Assembly (NCBI RefSeq): GCF_000746525.1
Contig: NZ_CP009048.1
Coordinates: forward strand, 5,407,501 to 5,471,500
Direction: 5' to 3'
From: Pseudomonas alkylphenolica
GTDB lineage: Bacteria > Pseudomonadota > Gammaproteobacteria > Pseudomonadales > Pseudomonadaceae
DNA length: 64,000 nucleotides
The position numbers were made by a program, and so were the translations under genes. Below are positions 9,501 through 18,017 of this stretch, one piece after another; position 1 is the stretch's first letter; every line of letters begins with the position of its first letter. Under the pieces are notes generated by a model, which was not told the DNA's origin, made no database searches, and saw nothing but the letters and a program-made list of their open reading frames with translations.

Positions 9501-11251
9501 AACAGCACTAACGCAGGCTGCGCCGAGAACAGCACATACATACCGCTGACCAGATCGGACTCGCTGGCGCCCGGTTCACGCTTGAACGCCAGGGGCATCA
9601 GGGTGGTGGCGGGCAGATCCCGGTCGACATCGCCGCGACAGTAGTCAGCGACACACTGCAGGCCCGCCTCACTCAAGGTCCCTCCCAGCTTTGCCTTGAG
9701 CGCACTGAACAGCAGTGAGCAGCGCCACTCCCGGGCGAAACAGGTCACCCGCTGTTCACGGGTCGCTGGGTCGTCGAGTTTTTGTGCTACGTAGTTCGGA
9801 TAGTGGCCGCCAATGTCGACCTGCTCGACCAGGGATTGGACATAGTCGAGGGTCATCCAGGGCATGATCAGTTGCCCTTCACGGTGCTCGATGGCGGTCA
9901 ATGTCGCCCCCTGCAGGGCGCTGAGATTACCGACGGCAAATTCCGTCAGGGTCATGGTCCTGGTTTCCACCACACCGCCTCCGACCCCCGCTCCCGCGCC
10001 ACCCGGTATACCCCTGGCAACCGTGAGCGTCAGGTTCAAGTCATCAGGAAAGTAGTTGGCATCAACCGGATGATCGGCGAGCAGCTGCGTTCGCAAGCGC
10101 TGGCTGGCATAGCTGTGTAGGTCCAACACACCGTCGAGCGCCGCAGCGCCCTGCGATTTGGCCTGGGCCAAGGCAAGTTCGAACAATGCGCACTGGTAGG
10201 CGAAGCTGTCCCCTGGCGAAGCCCGCAATATGCCTGGCGGCAGTGTGATGCTCGCAGCACTTTGGACGGTGTAACCTGCGATGAACCATTGCGACGGGTC
10301 GCTCAGGGCTGCAAAGACCTGCTCCATCTGTGCAACGTCTGCCATCCGCGAGTAGCGCAAGCGCTGCACTGAATCGAGCATGACTTCCAGCAGCAATGCA
10401 GCCTGCTGAGCGTAAACGTCACCTTCCAGCTCATAGCGGTTCCAGCTCATTGCATCGAAGCGGTACTGCTCAGCCAGCTCGTCTCGCAGTGCCAAGGCAA
10501 AATCATCGAGCGAGGCAAATGACCTCACCACACTTGAAGGTGAGCACCACAACACCACTGTGCGCTCATCCCATTCACCACTCACCAGCAGGTTCGGCAG
10601 TGTTTGCAAGAAACGCTCACCGTCTACTTCGAGCTCTACCTCTACAGTGAATACACTCGGACCGTGCGAGCCCCCCTCAAGCAGCCCACGGATGCAGGCT
10701 TCCTGCTGAGCATCGAGCTTTTGCCAGGGCAGATTGCGCAGCAATGCCGACTTCAGTGTCTGCTGCAGCCAACGATCGCGACTGACTCCCGAGCCTGACT
10801 CTGCTTGCCAGTGTTCGACCTGAGCTTGCTGGAAATGGTATGGCAATTCGAGCACCAGATCGTTGATGGCCTCAGTGACGCCTTTCAACGCAATGTACTC
10901 ATGACCATCACTACCCTCGAAGCGGTAGGGTTCAGGGAAGGTCAGCCCGTGCTGCCGGCCATAGGCCTCCTCCAGATCCAGCGCCTTTCCGTCCAGTACG
11001 GCCTGCAGCAGGACCTCCAGCAACGGCTCTGACGACTGGTAGTGTCCTGGCCCGGGCTGGGGAACCAACAGGCGAAGTGGTGTTGCATCGATTAGTTGCG
11101 GCCGGACATTGGCGAGCCTGGGATAGTATTCGAGTAAAAGCTGCAGGAGCTTTTGCCCGGCGACCTGGCGCAGGGTAGGACGGCTGGCGAACTGCAGTGC
11201 CACGGCGTGCTTGAAATCCAGGGTAGGGTTTTGTGTTGCTTGGCTGCTCAT
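6542..11251 (-). CDS. Very large DUF6543 / dermonecrotic-toxin-domain protein, orphan toxin candidate
   Basis: 1569 residues with no signal peptide. I recognise it as a member of the large Pseudomonas proteins annotated with a dermonecrotic toxin domain (DUF6543), from the N-terminal layout (residues about 10-60: HAVALQFASRPTLRQVAGQK, then LLEYYPRLANVRPQ) and the later FDAMSWNRYELEG and FAREWRCSLLFSALKAKLGG blocks. A short hydrophobic stretch (WLLFDVVTLLLRGPAATVAW) lies near the middle. About residues 1000-1450 are charged and helical, probably coiled coil, and the last ~110 residues form a compact segment rich in aromatic residues. Its biochemical activity and targets are not known. ATG 11251 was chosen because AGGAG lies 9 nt upstream; ATG 11257 is an alternative. 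There is no adjacent secretion gene, chaperone or recognisable immunity gene. Confidence 0.8.
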   Translation of the reverse strand: MSSQATQNPTLDFKHAVALQFASRPTLRQVAGQKLLQLLLEYYPRLANVRPQLIDATPLRLLVPQPGPGHYQSSEPLLEVLLQAVLDGKALDLEEAYGRQHGLTFPEPYRFEGSDGHEYIALKGVTEAINDLVLELPYHFQQAQVEHWQAESGSGVSRDRWLQQTLKSALLRNLPWQKLDAQQEACIRGLLEGGSHGPSVFTVEVELEVDGERFLQTLPNLLVSGEWDERTVVLWCSPSSVVRSFASLDDFALALRDELAEQYRFDAMSWNRYELEGDVYAQQAALLLEVMLDSVQRLRYSRMADVAQMEQVFAALSDPSQWFIAGYTVQSAASITLPPGILRASPGDSFAYQCALFELALAQAKSQGAAALDGVLDLHSYASQRLRTQLLADHPVDANYFPDDLNLTLTVARGIPGGAGAGVGGGVVETRTMTLTEFAVGNLSALQGATLTAIEHREGQLIMPWMTLDYVQSLVEQVDIGGHYPNYVAQKLDDPATREQRVTCFAREWRCSLLFSALKAKLGGTLSEAGLQCVADYCRGDVDRDLPATTLMPLAFKREPGASESDLVSGMYVLFSAQPALVLLYRPLYASLSIKEFASLEAMMVAIRQEGALQDSILDWLMPQVRSVYDHGGFSEPHLGRPILDTSLLPESVQPASLATQFWRIDVDAKLYKANRDLLVELADRQSVSNAESRWAILAEGAWLLFDVVTLLLRGPAATVAWLVQGIHGLKSDLSALTQGSAFERSAAVVDLLLNLGMVLFHSRLPQGEVSVIGRLPDVSGLEGPLAQKREFGEIELVPVLEKQGLPGSLGERLGMQLDFTWRGRHGVNVLPGEQRKTLLTMRSDVSLNGLQPLESGATHGLYSIGGHYYAALAADVYRVDVSEQGVRVVSAKGTLGPWLFLEHGQWRVDSGLRLLAGGPRRRVDLVREENQKAFDGFNTQQEAVLVERNRVAEGFNLSNAALGDRESHIEKLQAQRAKVPANMDGLTLTLAFDRKIALAKADALAAKYQVFEDLKELIKVDLKLDKVLSNMVQPKFARQELMPSVKRQRGAIRQELIDHCVVIYNDLAATINHLNVQTLINEMVAQPISDTELEHYDFVRSLVDKAVTLRFDLLWASERLDWLLTDTLKDDEIVFLDESEARQSKQVQLEGMIEQRRLTYNDLLMGLLEDLAELCLDRKAEIDEEILIQFHQKLWNEELKSAGSAHGELAALDLSVTDRISVLTGALKSYRAAQWNAAYLAETGGVAIKSDSLRQYQGVLDTLIGSAEDELAQMIRESELSEPVLPKPRLYQRRNGKHRVVQTHSGRSVIGEEVEVNGVNVVQQRDSSGAKVLKTFNRQDNHWVEQVEEPASEVQPLPSSRDVGAARSNARAALGQLESIIRLARQYIGKDEPIGMQSVIEGHVEKLNEASKALESTGVASDLETQLKDAIARLEDTQQDLLTSYYLTTSHPTAASLRFLFNEKQISIRRTVRRKVLSPNDYLDIYEIQRLPSRGNERGAGLWEAHFHYRDAMTPAHQFSKGHLKIWSQRTMGWKTQMEAVRGSSHELLAVYRGNLTLSDVIGVIPFE

Positions 11252-11361
11252 GAACATATGACTCCTGGCAAATTGACAGGAGCCCACGCTACCCAGCCGT
11301 CCATGTGCACCGGTGTTATATATTGCTCCGGTCCGCGTCAGCGATGAGCGGTACCGAAACG

Positions 11362-11394
11362 AAAAAGGGGCCCTGCTCTCACGAGCAGGACCCC
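11362..11394 (-). terminator. Intrinsic terminator after betT
   Basis: Read on the minus strand, a GGGG/CCCC plus CCTGCTC/GAGCAGG stem with one mismatched pair and a 4-nt loop ends in five T. It begins 20 nt after the betT stop codon and separates betT from the toxin-like gene downstream. Confidence 0.85.
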
Positions 11395-11414
11395 TTGCGG
11401 TGAATCAGCTGTTA

Positions 11415-13418
11415 TCAGCTGTACACACGGCCCAGCAATTGGCGATGGCTCTCGAACTGGTCGAGTACATCACGGGTGATCTGGTCGGGCGTGAAGCCCA
11501 TCAGGTCGTATTCCTGGCTGCCGTTGTGCAAGTACACCTCGGCACGGTAGAAGCGCTGGCGCACTTCGCTTTCACCTTCGACCGGTGCCTCGCTTGGCGC
11601 GGCCAGGTAGCCGTCCAGGCTCACTTCGTAGACGAAAGGGTTACCCTCTTCCATCATCACCCGCAGGCCCATGGTCGAGCGCGACTGACCGACGCGGGTC
11701 TCCACCTCAACGCCCAGGTTGCGCAGCTGCACGGCAGCTTCCTTCAGTGCCGGGCTGACCTGCTTGTCCATGAAGCGCTGAACCATCGCCTGGGTCGGCT
11801 GCAGGTCGAGCTGGCTCAGGCGCTCGCTGAAGCCGCGGCGACCGCGGGCTGCAAGCTCGGCTTGTTCCTGCTCGATCTGGCTGTCCTGCTTCATGGCCTT
11901 GTACAGGCCGAACATGAACAGCACCAGCACCACCGAGAACGGCAAGCCAGCCAGTACCACCATGGTCTGCATGGCAGCGAAGTTGCCGGCGAACAGCAGA
12001 CCGATGGTCACCAGGGTGATCACCACCGACCAGAACACCACCATCCAGTGCGGCGCGTCCTCGTCGACCTGGCCGCCTTTGCACGACAGGTTGGCCATCA
12101 TCACCGCGCCAGAGTCGGCCGGGGTGAGGAACAGCACGAAGCCGACGAATACCGCTACACCAATGACAATCTTGGCCGCCGGGAAGAATTCCAGCAGTTG
12201 GTAGATCGACATCGACGGCTGCTCGAGGGCGGTCTTGCCCAGCTCCACGGCGCCATGGTTCATCACCAGGTCCAGCGCGGTGTTGCCGAAGATCGACAGC
12301 CAGGCCAGGGTGAAGCCCAGCGGGATCAGCAGGACCCCGGCCACCAGTTCACGCACGGTGCGGCCCTTGGAGATACGGGCGATGAACATGCCGACGAACG
12401 GGCCCCAGGAAATCCACCAGGCCCAGTAGAAGACGGTCCACAGCCCCAGCCAGCGCTCGGACTTGCCCGCCTCGCTTTCGTAGACATAGAGATCGAAAGT
12501 CTTCAGCACGATGCCGTTGAGGTAGTCGCCGATGTTCTGCACGAAACCGTTGAGCAGGTGCAGGGTGTCACCGGCCAGCAGGACGAAGATAAGCAGACCG
12601 CTGAACAGGATGATGTTCAGGTTCGACAGGCGGCGAATGCCGTTCTCCACGCCGGACACTGCGGCCACAGTGGCCACGGTGGCCATGACCAGGATCACGA
12701 TCAGCAGGTTGGTCTTGCTGTGGTCCATGCCGAACAGGTATTCCAGGCCCGAGGCCACCTGCATCGAACCGATACCGAGGTTGGTCACCAGCCCCAGCAG
12801 CGTCACGAACATGCCGAAGATGTCCACCGCGTGACCGGCGCCACCCTTGACCCAGCGCTCACCCATCAGCGGATACAGCGCCGAGCGCAGTGCCAGCGGC
12901 TGGTTGTGACGGTAGGCGAAGTAACCCACGGCCAGACCGACCAGGGCGTAGATCGCCCAGCCGTGCAGGCCCCAGTGCAGGAAGGTCAGCTGCAGGCCCT
13001 GGCGCGCAGCCTCGGCGCTGGCCGAGGTGCCTTCTGGCGGGTTGAAGTAGTGGTCCAGCGGCTCAGAAGCGCCGAAGTACAACAGCGAGATGCCGATACC
13101 CGAGGAGAACAGCATGCCGGCCCAAGCGCCGTAGCTGAAGTCGGGTTTGTCGTCCTTGCCGCCAAGCTTGAGCTTGCCGAAGCTGGAGAAGGCCAGGACG
13201 ACCACGAATACCAGGTAGCCGCCGATCACCAGCATGTAATACCAGCCGAAGCTGCGTGTCAGCCAGGTCTGGGCAACGTTGAGCACTTCGCCGGCTTTTT
13301 CCGGTACCGCGATAAGCAAGGCAGTCAACACGAGGATCAGCAACGCGGAGGTGATGAACACCACGCGGTTGACCCGGACCCTCTCAGTAGGGGTCTTGGT
13401 AAGGGAGGCAGAACTCAT
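11415..13418 (-). CDS. betT: Choline/betaine BCCT-family transporter, BetT-like
   Basis: Sodium- or proton-coupled inner-membrane uptake of choline for glycine betaine synthesis. About 666 residues from ATG 13418: 12 predicted membrane helices (residues about 15-510), the BCCT signature with its Trp-rich segment (FYWAWWISWGPFVGMFIARIS), and a long cytoplasmic C-terminal tail (about 510-666) of the kind that senses osmolality in BetT proteins. An in-frame extension to 13490 adds an Arg-rich leader with no support. It is divergent from betIBA across a BetI-type palindrome, so repression by BetI relieved by choline is likely. Choline rather than betaine as substrate is inferred from this context. 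Confidence 0.93.
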   Translation of the reverse strand: MSSASLTKTPTERVRVNRVVFITSALLILVLTALLIAVPEKAGEVLNVAQTWLTRSFGWYYMLVIGGYLVFVVVLAFSSFGKLKLGGKDDKPDFSYGAWAGMLFSSGIGISLLYFGASEPLDHYFNPPEGTSASAEAARQGLQLTFLHWGLHGWAIYALVGLAVGYFAYRHNQPLALRSALYPLMGERWVKGGAGHAVDIFGMFVTLLGLVTNLGIGSMQVASGLEYLFGMDHSKTNLLIVILVMATVATVAAVSGVENGIRRLSNLNIILFSGLLIFVLLAGDTLHLLNGFVQNIGDYLNGIVLKTFDLYVYESEAGKSERWLGLWTVFYWAWWISWGPFVGMFIARISKGRTVRELVAGVLLIPLGFTLAWLSIFGNTALDLVMNHGAVELGKTALEQPSMSIYQLLEFFPAAKIVIGVAVFVGFVLFLTPADSGAVMMANLSCKGGQVDEDAPHWMVVFWSVVITLVTIGLLFAGNFAAMQTMVVLAGLPFSVVLVLFMFGLYKAMKQDSQIEQEQAELAARGRRGFSERLSQLDLQPTQAMVQRFMDKQVSPALKEAAVQLRNLGVEVETRVGQSRSTMGLRVMMEEGNPFVYEVSLDGYLAAPSEAPVEGESEVRQRFYRAEVYLHNGSQEYDLMGFTPDQITRDVLDQFESHRQLLGRVYS

Positions 13419-13838
13419 TGCACGTAGGCTCCGGGCAGTGCGAGAGAAACGAAACGACCTTTGCCTGAGCAAATGGTGCAATAGCCCCACTGCGTCAGGT
13501 GTTATAAAAGCACCTTGGAAAACCGTGATCCCGAATCGATTGCGTTGAAAAAAAACAGAACGAAAACCCCGCTCCGAGGGTTGACCGTGCAGTCCTCGAC
13601 CGCTCGGCAGATCTGTTCAACGCGCCGCTTACACCCGTCAACACCTTGTATTTCGGGGGTTCCACGCCTTTTTGGGGTGCCAATTTGGGCCAGCTGACGG
13701 CAGGAAAAACCTGTCAATGGCACAGATTGTCGCAGAGCTTATTCTTTGTTGATTGAACGTTCAATCAAAACAAAATAGACTGGCCTTCGCCGAGGCAGCC
13801 GCTCGTCGACTGCTCGCAGGCCTGAGGAGATTTGCAAG
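13419..13838. promoter_or_regulatory. betT-betI divergent control region
   Basis: 420 nt without a convincing gene. The betI-proximal third holds the BetI-type palindrome (13749-13768). Several short ORFs run across it on both strands, but none has a good ribosome site or a recognisable sequence. No clear hairpin with a T-tract was seen. It should contain the promoters of both betT and betIBA; I could not place their -35/-10 elements with confidence. Confidence 0.55.
13749..13768. promoter_or_regulatory. BetI operator (perfect 20-bp palindrome)
   Basis: TTGATTGAACGTTCAATCAA is its own reverse complement over all 20 bases. The core ATTGAACGTTCAAT matches the operator type known for the TetR-family repressor BetI of the choline regulon. 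It lies 70 nt before the betI start. Binding of BetI here, released by choline, is inferred from position and sequence. Confidence 0.85.
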
Positions 13839-14504
13839 ATGCCCAAGGTCGGTATGCAACCCATCCGCCGCCAGCAGTTGATCGAAGCCACTTTGCTGGC
13901 CATCGACCAGGTCGGCATGGGTGACGCCAGCATTGCGCTGATCGCCCGTTTGGCCGGTGTGTCGAATGGCATCATCAGTCACTACTTTCAGGACAAGAAC
14001 GGCCTGATCGCAGCGACCATGCGGTATTTGATGAGCGTGCTGAACGAGAACGTCGTCGCCAACCGGCAGGCGCTCAAGGACAACACCCCGCGTGCCCACC
14101 TGCAGGTGATCATCGAAGGCAACTTCGACGCCAGCCAGGTCAACGGCCCGGCAATGAAAACCTGGTTGGCCTTCTGGGCCTCCAGCATGCACCAGCCGTC
14201 TTTGCACAGGTTGCAGCGGATCAACGATCACCGCTTGTATTCCAACCTGTGCTGCCAGTTCCGCCGCGCCCTGCCGTTGCCTGAAGCACGCAGCGCGGCC
14301 CGCGGGCTGGCAGCGTTGATCGACGGTCTGTGGCTGCGCGGTGCGTTGTCCGGAGACGCCTTCGACACCGACCAGGCGAAACAAATCGCTTACGAATACA
14401 TGGATCTACAACTGGCGAAGCAGACGAGCCTGGACACATACACCCAGGCCTCTGAACCACTACGCGCCGCAATTGCCAAACAGGCAGGAGCGTCGCTCGG
14501 ATAG
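13839..14504 (+). CDS. betI: Choline-responsive transcriptional repressor BetI
   Basis: TetR-family repressor of choline uptake and oxidation genes. 221 residues with an N-terminal helix-turn-helix (about residues 9-55, [14 protein letters not shown] then [24 protein letters not shown]), the highly conserved BetI DNA-binding part, and a helical ligand domain containing the [12 protein letters not shown] and [16 protein letters not shown] blocks of the family. The protein is roughly 20-25 residues longer at the C-terminus than the BetI proteins I know (about 195-197). It is the first gene of betI-betB-betA, 30 nt before betB, with a perfect operator palindrome upstream, implying autoregulation. 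Confidence 0.95.
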   Translation: MPKVGMQPIRRQQLIEATLLAIDQVGMGDASIALIARLAGVSNGIISHYFQDKNGLIAATMRYLMSVLNENVVANRQALKDNTPRAHLQVIIEGNFDASQVNGPAMKTWLAFWASSMHQPSLHRLQRINDHRLYSNLCCQFRRALPLPEARSAARGLAALIDGLWLRGALSGDAFDTDQAKQIAYEYMDLQLAKQTSLDTYTQASEPLRAAIAKQAGASLG

Positions 14505-14534
14505 CCAAAAACACAATGCACTTGCGAGGACACT

Positions 14535-16007
14535 ATGGCCCGTTTCGAACTGCAAAAACTCTACATTGATGGTGGTTATGTCGACGCTTCCAGCGACGCT
14601 ACCTTCGACGCCATCAACCCGGCCAACGGCGAAGTCCTCGCTCAGGTGCAACGTGCCACTCAAGCAGACGTCGAGCGCGCAGTAGAAAGCGCCGAGCGTG
14701 GCCAGAAAGTCTGGGCGGCGATGACTGCCATGCAGCGTTCGCGCATCCTGCGCCGCGCCGTCGACATCCTGCGCGAGCGCAACGATGAGCTGGCCGCCCT
14801 GGAAACCCTGGACACCGGTAAGTCCTACTCGGAAACCCGCTACGTCGACATCGTCACCGGTGCTGACGTACTGGAATACTACGCAGGCCTGGTGCCCGCC
14901 ATCGAAGGCGAGCAGATCCCGCTGCGCGACAGCTCGTTCGTCTACACCCGCCGCGAGCCGCTGGGCGTGACCGTCGGTATCGGCGCCTGGAACTACCCGA
15001 TCCAGATCGCCCTGTGGAAATCCGCACCCGCCCTGGCGGCCGGTAACGCGATGATCTTCAAACCGTCGGAAGTCACCTCGCTGACCACCCTGAAACTGGC
15101 CGAAATCTACACCGAAGCCGGCCTGCCAGACGGCGTGTTCAACGTTCTGACCGGCAGCGGCCGTGAAGTCGGCACCTGGCTGACCGAGCACCCACGCATC
15201 GAAAAAATCTCCTTCACCGGCGGCACCACCACCGGCAAGAAGGTCATGGCCAGCGCCTCGAGCTCGACGCTCAAGGAAGTCACCATGGAACTGGGCGGCA
15301 AGTCGCCACTGATCATCTGCGACGACGCCGACCTCGATCGCGCCGCCGACATCGCCATGATGGCCAACTTCTACAGCTCGGGTCAGGTCTGCACCAACGG
15401 CACCCGCGTCTTCATCCCTGCCTCGATGAAAGCGGCCTTCGAAGCCAAGATCGCCGAGCGTGTTGCCCGTATCCGCGTTGGTAACCCTGAAGACGAAAAC
15501 ACCAACTTCGGCCCGCTGGTCAGCTTCGCCCACATGGAAAGCGTGCTGGGCTACATCGCCAAGGGCAAGGAAGAAGGCGCACGCGTACTGTGCGGCGGCG
15601 AGCGTCTGACCGACGGTGAATTCGCCAAGGGCGCGTTCGTGGCTCCGACCGTGTTCACCGATTGCCGTGACGACATGACTATCGTCAAGGAAGAAATCTT
15701 CGGCCCAGTAATGAGCATCCTCTCCTACGAGAGCGAAGAAGAAGTCATCCGTCGCGCCAACGATACCGAGTACGGCCTGGCCGCCGGTGTCTGCACCAAC
15801 GACATCAGCCGCGCCCACCGCATCATCCACCAGCTGGAAGCCGGTATCTGCTGGATCAACGCCTGGGGCGAGTCGCCTGCTGAAATGCCGGTTGGCGGCT
15901 ACAAGCAGTCCGGTGTCGGCCGTGAAAACGGCGTGAGCTCGCTGGCTCAGTACACTCGCATCAAGTCGGTACAGGTCGAGCTGGGCAACTACAACTCGGT
16001 GTTCTAA
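14535..16007 (+). CDS. betB: Betaine aldehyde dehydrogenase
   Basis: NAD(P)+-dependent oxidation of betaine aldehyde to glycine betaine. 490 residues, the exact family length. The aldehyde dehydrogenase motifs are in order: [20 protein letters not shown], the Rossmann-type [11 protein letters not shown], the general-base Glu in [12 protein letters not shown], and the catalytic Cys in [12 protein letters not shown] (about residue 286), ending with the [10 protein letters not shown] block. It lies between betI (30 nt) and betA (79 nt) in the same operon. Confidence 0.98.
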   Translation: MARFELQKLYIDGGYVDASSDATFDAINPANGEVLAQVQRATQADVERAVESAERGQKVWAAMTAMQRSRILRRAVDILRERNDELAALETLDTGKSYSETRYVDIVTGADVLEYYAGLVPAIEGEQIPLRDSSFVYTRREPLGVTVGIGAWNYPIQIALWKSAPALAAGNAMIFKPSEVTSLTTLKLAEIYTEAGLPDGVFNVLTGSGREVGTWLTEHPRIEKISFTGGTTTGKKVMASASSSTLKEVTMELGGKSPLIICDDADLDRAADIAMMANFYSSGQVCTNGTRVFIPASMKAAFEAKIAERVARIRVGNPEDENTNFGPLVSFAHMESVLGYIAKGKEEGARVLCGGERLTDGEFAKGAFVAPTVFTDCRDDMTIVKEEIFGPVMSILSYESEEEVIRRANDTEYGLAAGVCTNDISRAHRIIHQLEAGICWINAWGESPAEMPVGGYKQSGVGRENGVSSLAQYTRIKSVQVELGNYNSVF

Positions 16008-16086
16008 GCACCCCTGTAGCCGCGCCCGGTCCGCAAGGCCCGGGCGCTCCCGCTTTCCTGTCTACCGCCAAAATGAGGGAACAGAA

Positions 16087-17784
16087 ATGTCCCATGAATT
16101 CGATTACATCATCGTCGGTGCTGGCTCTGCCGGTAACACACTGGCGACCCGCCTGACCGAAGACGAAGGCGTTACCGTCCTGCTGCTCGAAGCCGGTGGC
16201 CCGGACTACCGCGCCGACTTCCGCACCCAGATGCCGGCTGCCCTGGCCTTCCCACTGCAGGGTCGCCGCTACAACTGGGCCTACGAGACCGATCCCGAGC
16301 CGCACATGGACGGCCGCCGGATGGAATGCGGTCGCGGCAAGGGCCTGGGTGGCTCGTCGCTGATCAACGGTATGTGCTACATCCGTGGCAACGCCATGGA
16401 CTTCGACGGCTGGGCAGAACTGCCAGGCCTGCAGGACTGGACCTACCTGGACTGCCTGCCGTACTTCCGCAAAGCGGAAACCCGCGACATCGGCGCCAAC
16501 GACTACCACGGTGGCGAAGGCCCGGTCAGCGTGACCACGCCCAAAGCCGGCAACAACCCGCTGTTCCACGCCATGGTCGAAGCCGGCGTGCAGGCCGGTT
16601 ACCCGCGCACCGAAGACCTCAACGGCTACCAGCAAGAAGGCTTCGGTCCGATGGACCGTACCGTGACGCCTAAAGGCCGTCGCTCCAGCACCGCCCGCGG
16701 CTACCTGGACACCGCCAAGAAGCGCTCGACCCTGACCATCGTCACCCACGCCCTGACCGATCGCGTCGTGTTCGACGGCAAGCGAGCGATTGGCGTGACC
16801 TACCTGGTCGGTGCCAGCGAAGAGCGCGTGGAAGCCCGTGCGCGTAAAGAAGTCATCGTCTGCAGCGGCGCCATTGCCTCGCCGCAACTGCTGCAACGCT
16901 CCGGCGTCGGCCCGGCCGAACTGCTGAAAAGCCTGGACATTCCGGTGGTCCACGACCTGCCGGGCGTCGGCGAAAACCTCCAGGACCACCTGGAACTGTA
17001 CCTGCAGTACGCTTGCACCCAGCCGGTGTCTCTGTACCCGTCGCTGCTCTGGTACAACCAGCCGGCCATCGGTGCCGAGTGGCTGTTCAACGGTACTGGC
17101 ATCGGCGCCAGCAACCAGTTCGAGGCCGGTGGTTTCATCCGTACCCGTCCAGAATTCAAATGGCCGAACATCCAGTACCACTTCCTGCCGGTTGCGATTA
17201 ACTACAACGGCAGCAACGGCGTACAGGAACACGGCTTCCAGGCGCACATGGGTTCGATGCGTTCGCCTAGCCGCGGTCGTATCCAGGCCAAGTCGAAAGA
17301 CCCGCGCCAGCACCCGAGCATCCTGTTCAACTACATGGCTACCGAGCAGGACTGGCAGGAATTCCGTGACGGCATCCGCCTGACCCGCGAAATCATGGCC
17401 CAGCCGGCGCTGGACCCTTACCGTGGTCGCGAGATCAGCCCGGGTGCCGACGTGCAGACCGACGAAGAACTGGACACGTTCATCCGCGAGCACGCCGAAA
17501 CCGCGTTCCACCCGTCCTGCTCGTGCAAGATGGGTACCGACGACATGGCGGTGGTCGATGGCCAGGGTCGCGTGCATGGCATGCAGGGTCTGCGTGTGGT
17601 CGATGCCTCGATCATGCCGATCATCATCACCGGCAACCTCAACGCCACCACGATCATGATCGCCGAGAAAATCTCCGACAAGATCCGTGGCCGCCAGCCG
17701 CTGCCGCGTAGCACTGCCAAGTACTACGTTGCCAATGACGCACCGGTCAAAGGCAAAGCGATGCGTGAAGTGAAGCAGGCCTGA
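16087..17784 (+). CDS. betA: Choline dehydrogenase (GMC oxidoreductase)
   Basis: Membrane-associated FAD enzyme that oxidises choline to betaine aldehyde, the first step of glycine betaine synthesis. 565 residues. The N-terminal FAD-binding dinucleotide fold [18 protein letters not shown] is at about residues 4-22, the GMC signature [19 protein letters not shown] follows, and the C-terminal active-site region carries His in [10 protein letters not shown] and Asn in [15 protein letters not shown]. The 79-nt gap after betB holds an 8-bp GC-rich hairpin (16022-16046) without a T-run, which could lower betA expression or stabilise the upstream mRNA. It is the last gene of the operon, followed by a REP pair. 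Confidence 0.97.
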   Translation: MSHEFDYIIVGAGSAGNTLATRLTEDEGVTVLLLEAGGPDYRADFRTQMPAALAFPLQGRRYNWAYETDPEPHMDGRRMECGRGKGLGGSSLINGMCYIRGNAMDFDGWAELPGLQDWTYLDCLPYFRKAETRDIGANDYHGGEGPVSVTTPKAGNNPLFHAMVEAGVQAGYPRTEDLNGYQQEGFGPMDRTVTPKGRRSSTARGYLDTAKKRSTLTIVTHALTDRVVFDGKRAIGVTYLVGASEERVEARARKEVIVCSGAIASPQLLQRSGVGPAELLKSLDIPVVHDLPGVGENLQDHLELYLQYACTQPVSLYPSLLWYNQPAIGAEWLFNGTGIGASNQFEAGGFIRTRPEFKWPNIQYHFLPVAINYNGSNGVQEHGFQAHMGSMRSPSRGRIQAKSKDPRQHPSILFNYMATEQDWQEFRDGIRLTREIMAQPALDPYRGREISPGADVQTDEELDTFIREHAETAFHPSCSCKMGTDDMAVVDGQGRVHGMQGLRVVDASIMPIIITGNLNATTIMIAEKISDKIRGRQPLPRSTAKYYVANDAPVKGKAMREVKQA

Positions 17785-17787
17785 TGC

Positions 17788-17853
17788 ATCGCGGGGCAAG
17801 CCCGCTCCCACCATGGTTGTGTTTAACCTGTGGGAGCGGGCTTGCCCCGCGAT
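17788..17853. repeat. Inverted REP pair after betA
   Basis: Two copies of the 24-nt REP unit in opposite orientation (17788-17811 and 17830-17853) separated by 18 nt. Each contains GCGGGGCAAGCCCGCTCCCA and is itself a hairpin; together they form a long stem. It starts 3 nt after the betA stop and may act as an mRNA 3'-end structure. Confidence 0.93.
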
Positions 17854-17879
17854 AAGGCCCGCCAAAGCAACACAAATCA

Positions 17880-17902
17880 GGCACCCGATGGGTGCCTTTT
17901 TT
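17880..17902 (+). terminator. Intrinsic terminator of the betIBA operon
   Basis: A 7-bp stem (GGCACCC with GGGTGCC) and a 3-nt loop (GAT) are followed by TTTTTT. It lies downstream of betA and its REP pair. Confidence 0.9.
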
Positions 17903-18017
17903 GTGCCTGCGATTAACCCTTTACAGCCCGCCAACTCCTCAGGTTAGAATCCTTGGCACGCGACCTGCTTATCCACAGCAAACCGCCCCCTTCCTGCTTT
18001 TCCCCGGAGTACTGCCT

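Noticed and set aside
11313..13427. A 704-codon plus-strand frame opposite betT
   Set aside because: It is the shadow of betT: His/Gln/Asp-rich, low in complexity, no ribosome site and no recognisable domain.
17892..18017. Upstream extension of the K+/H+ antiporter gene
   Set aside because: The extension starts inside the betIBA terminator and lacks a ribosome site. The TTG at 18018 has GGAG at 8-nt spacing and matches the family N-terminus.
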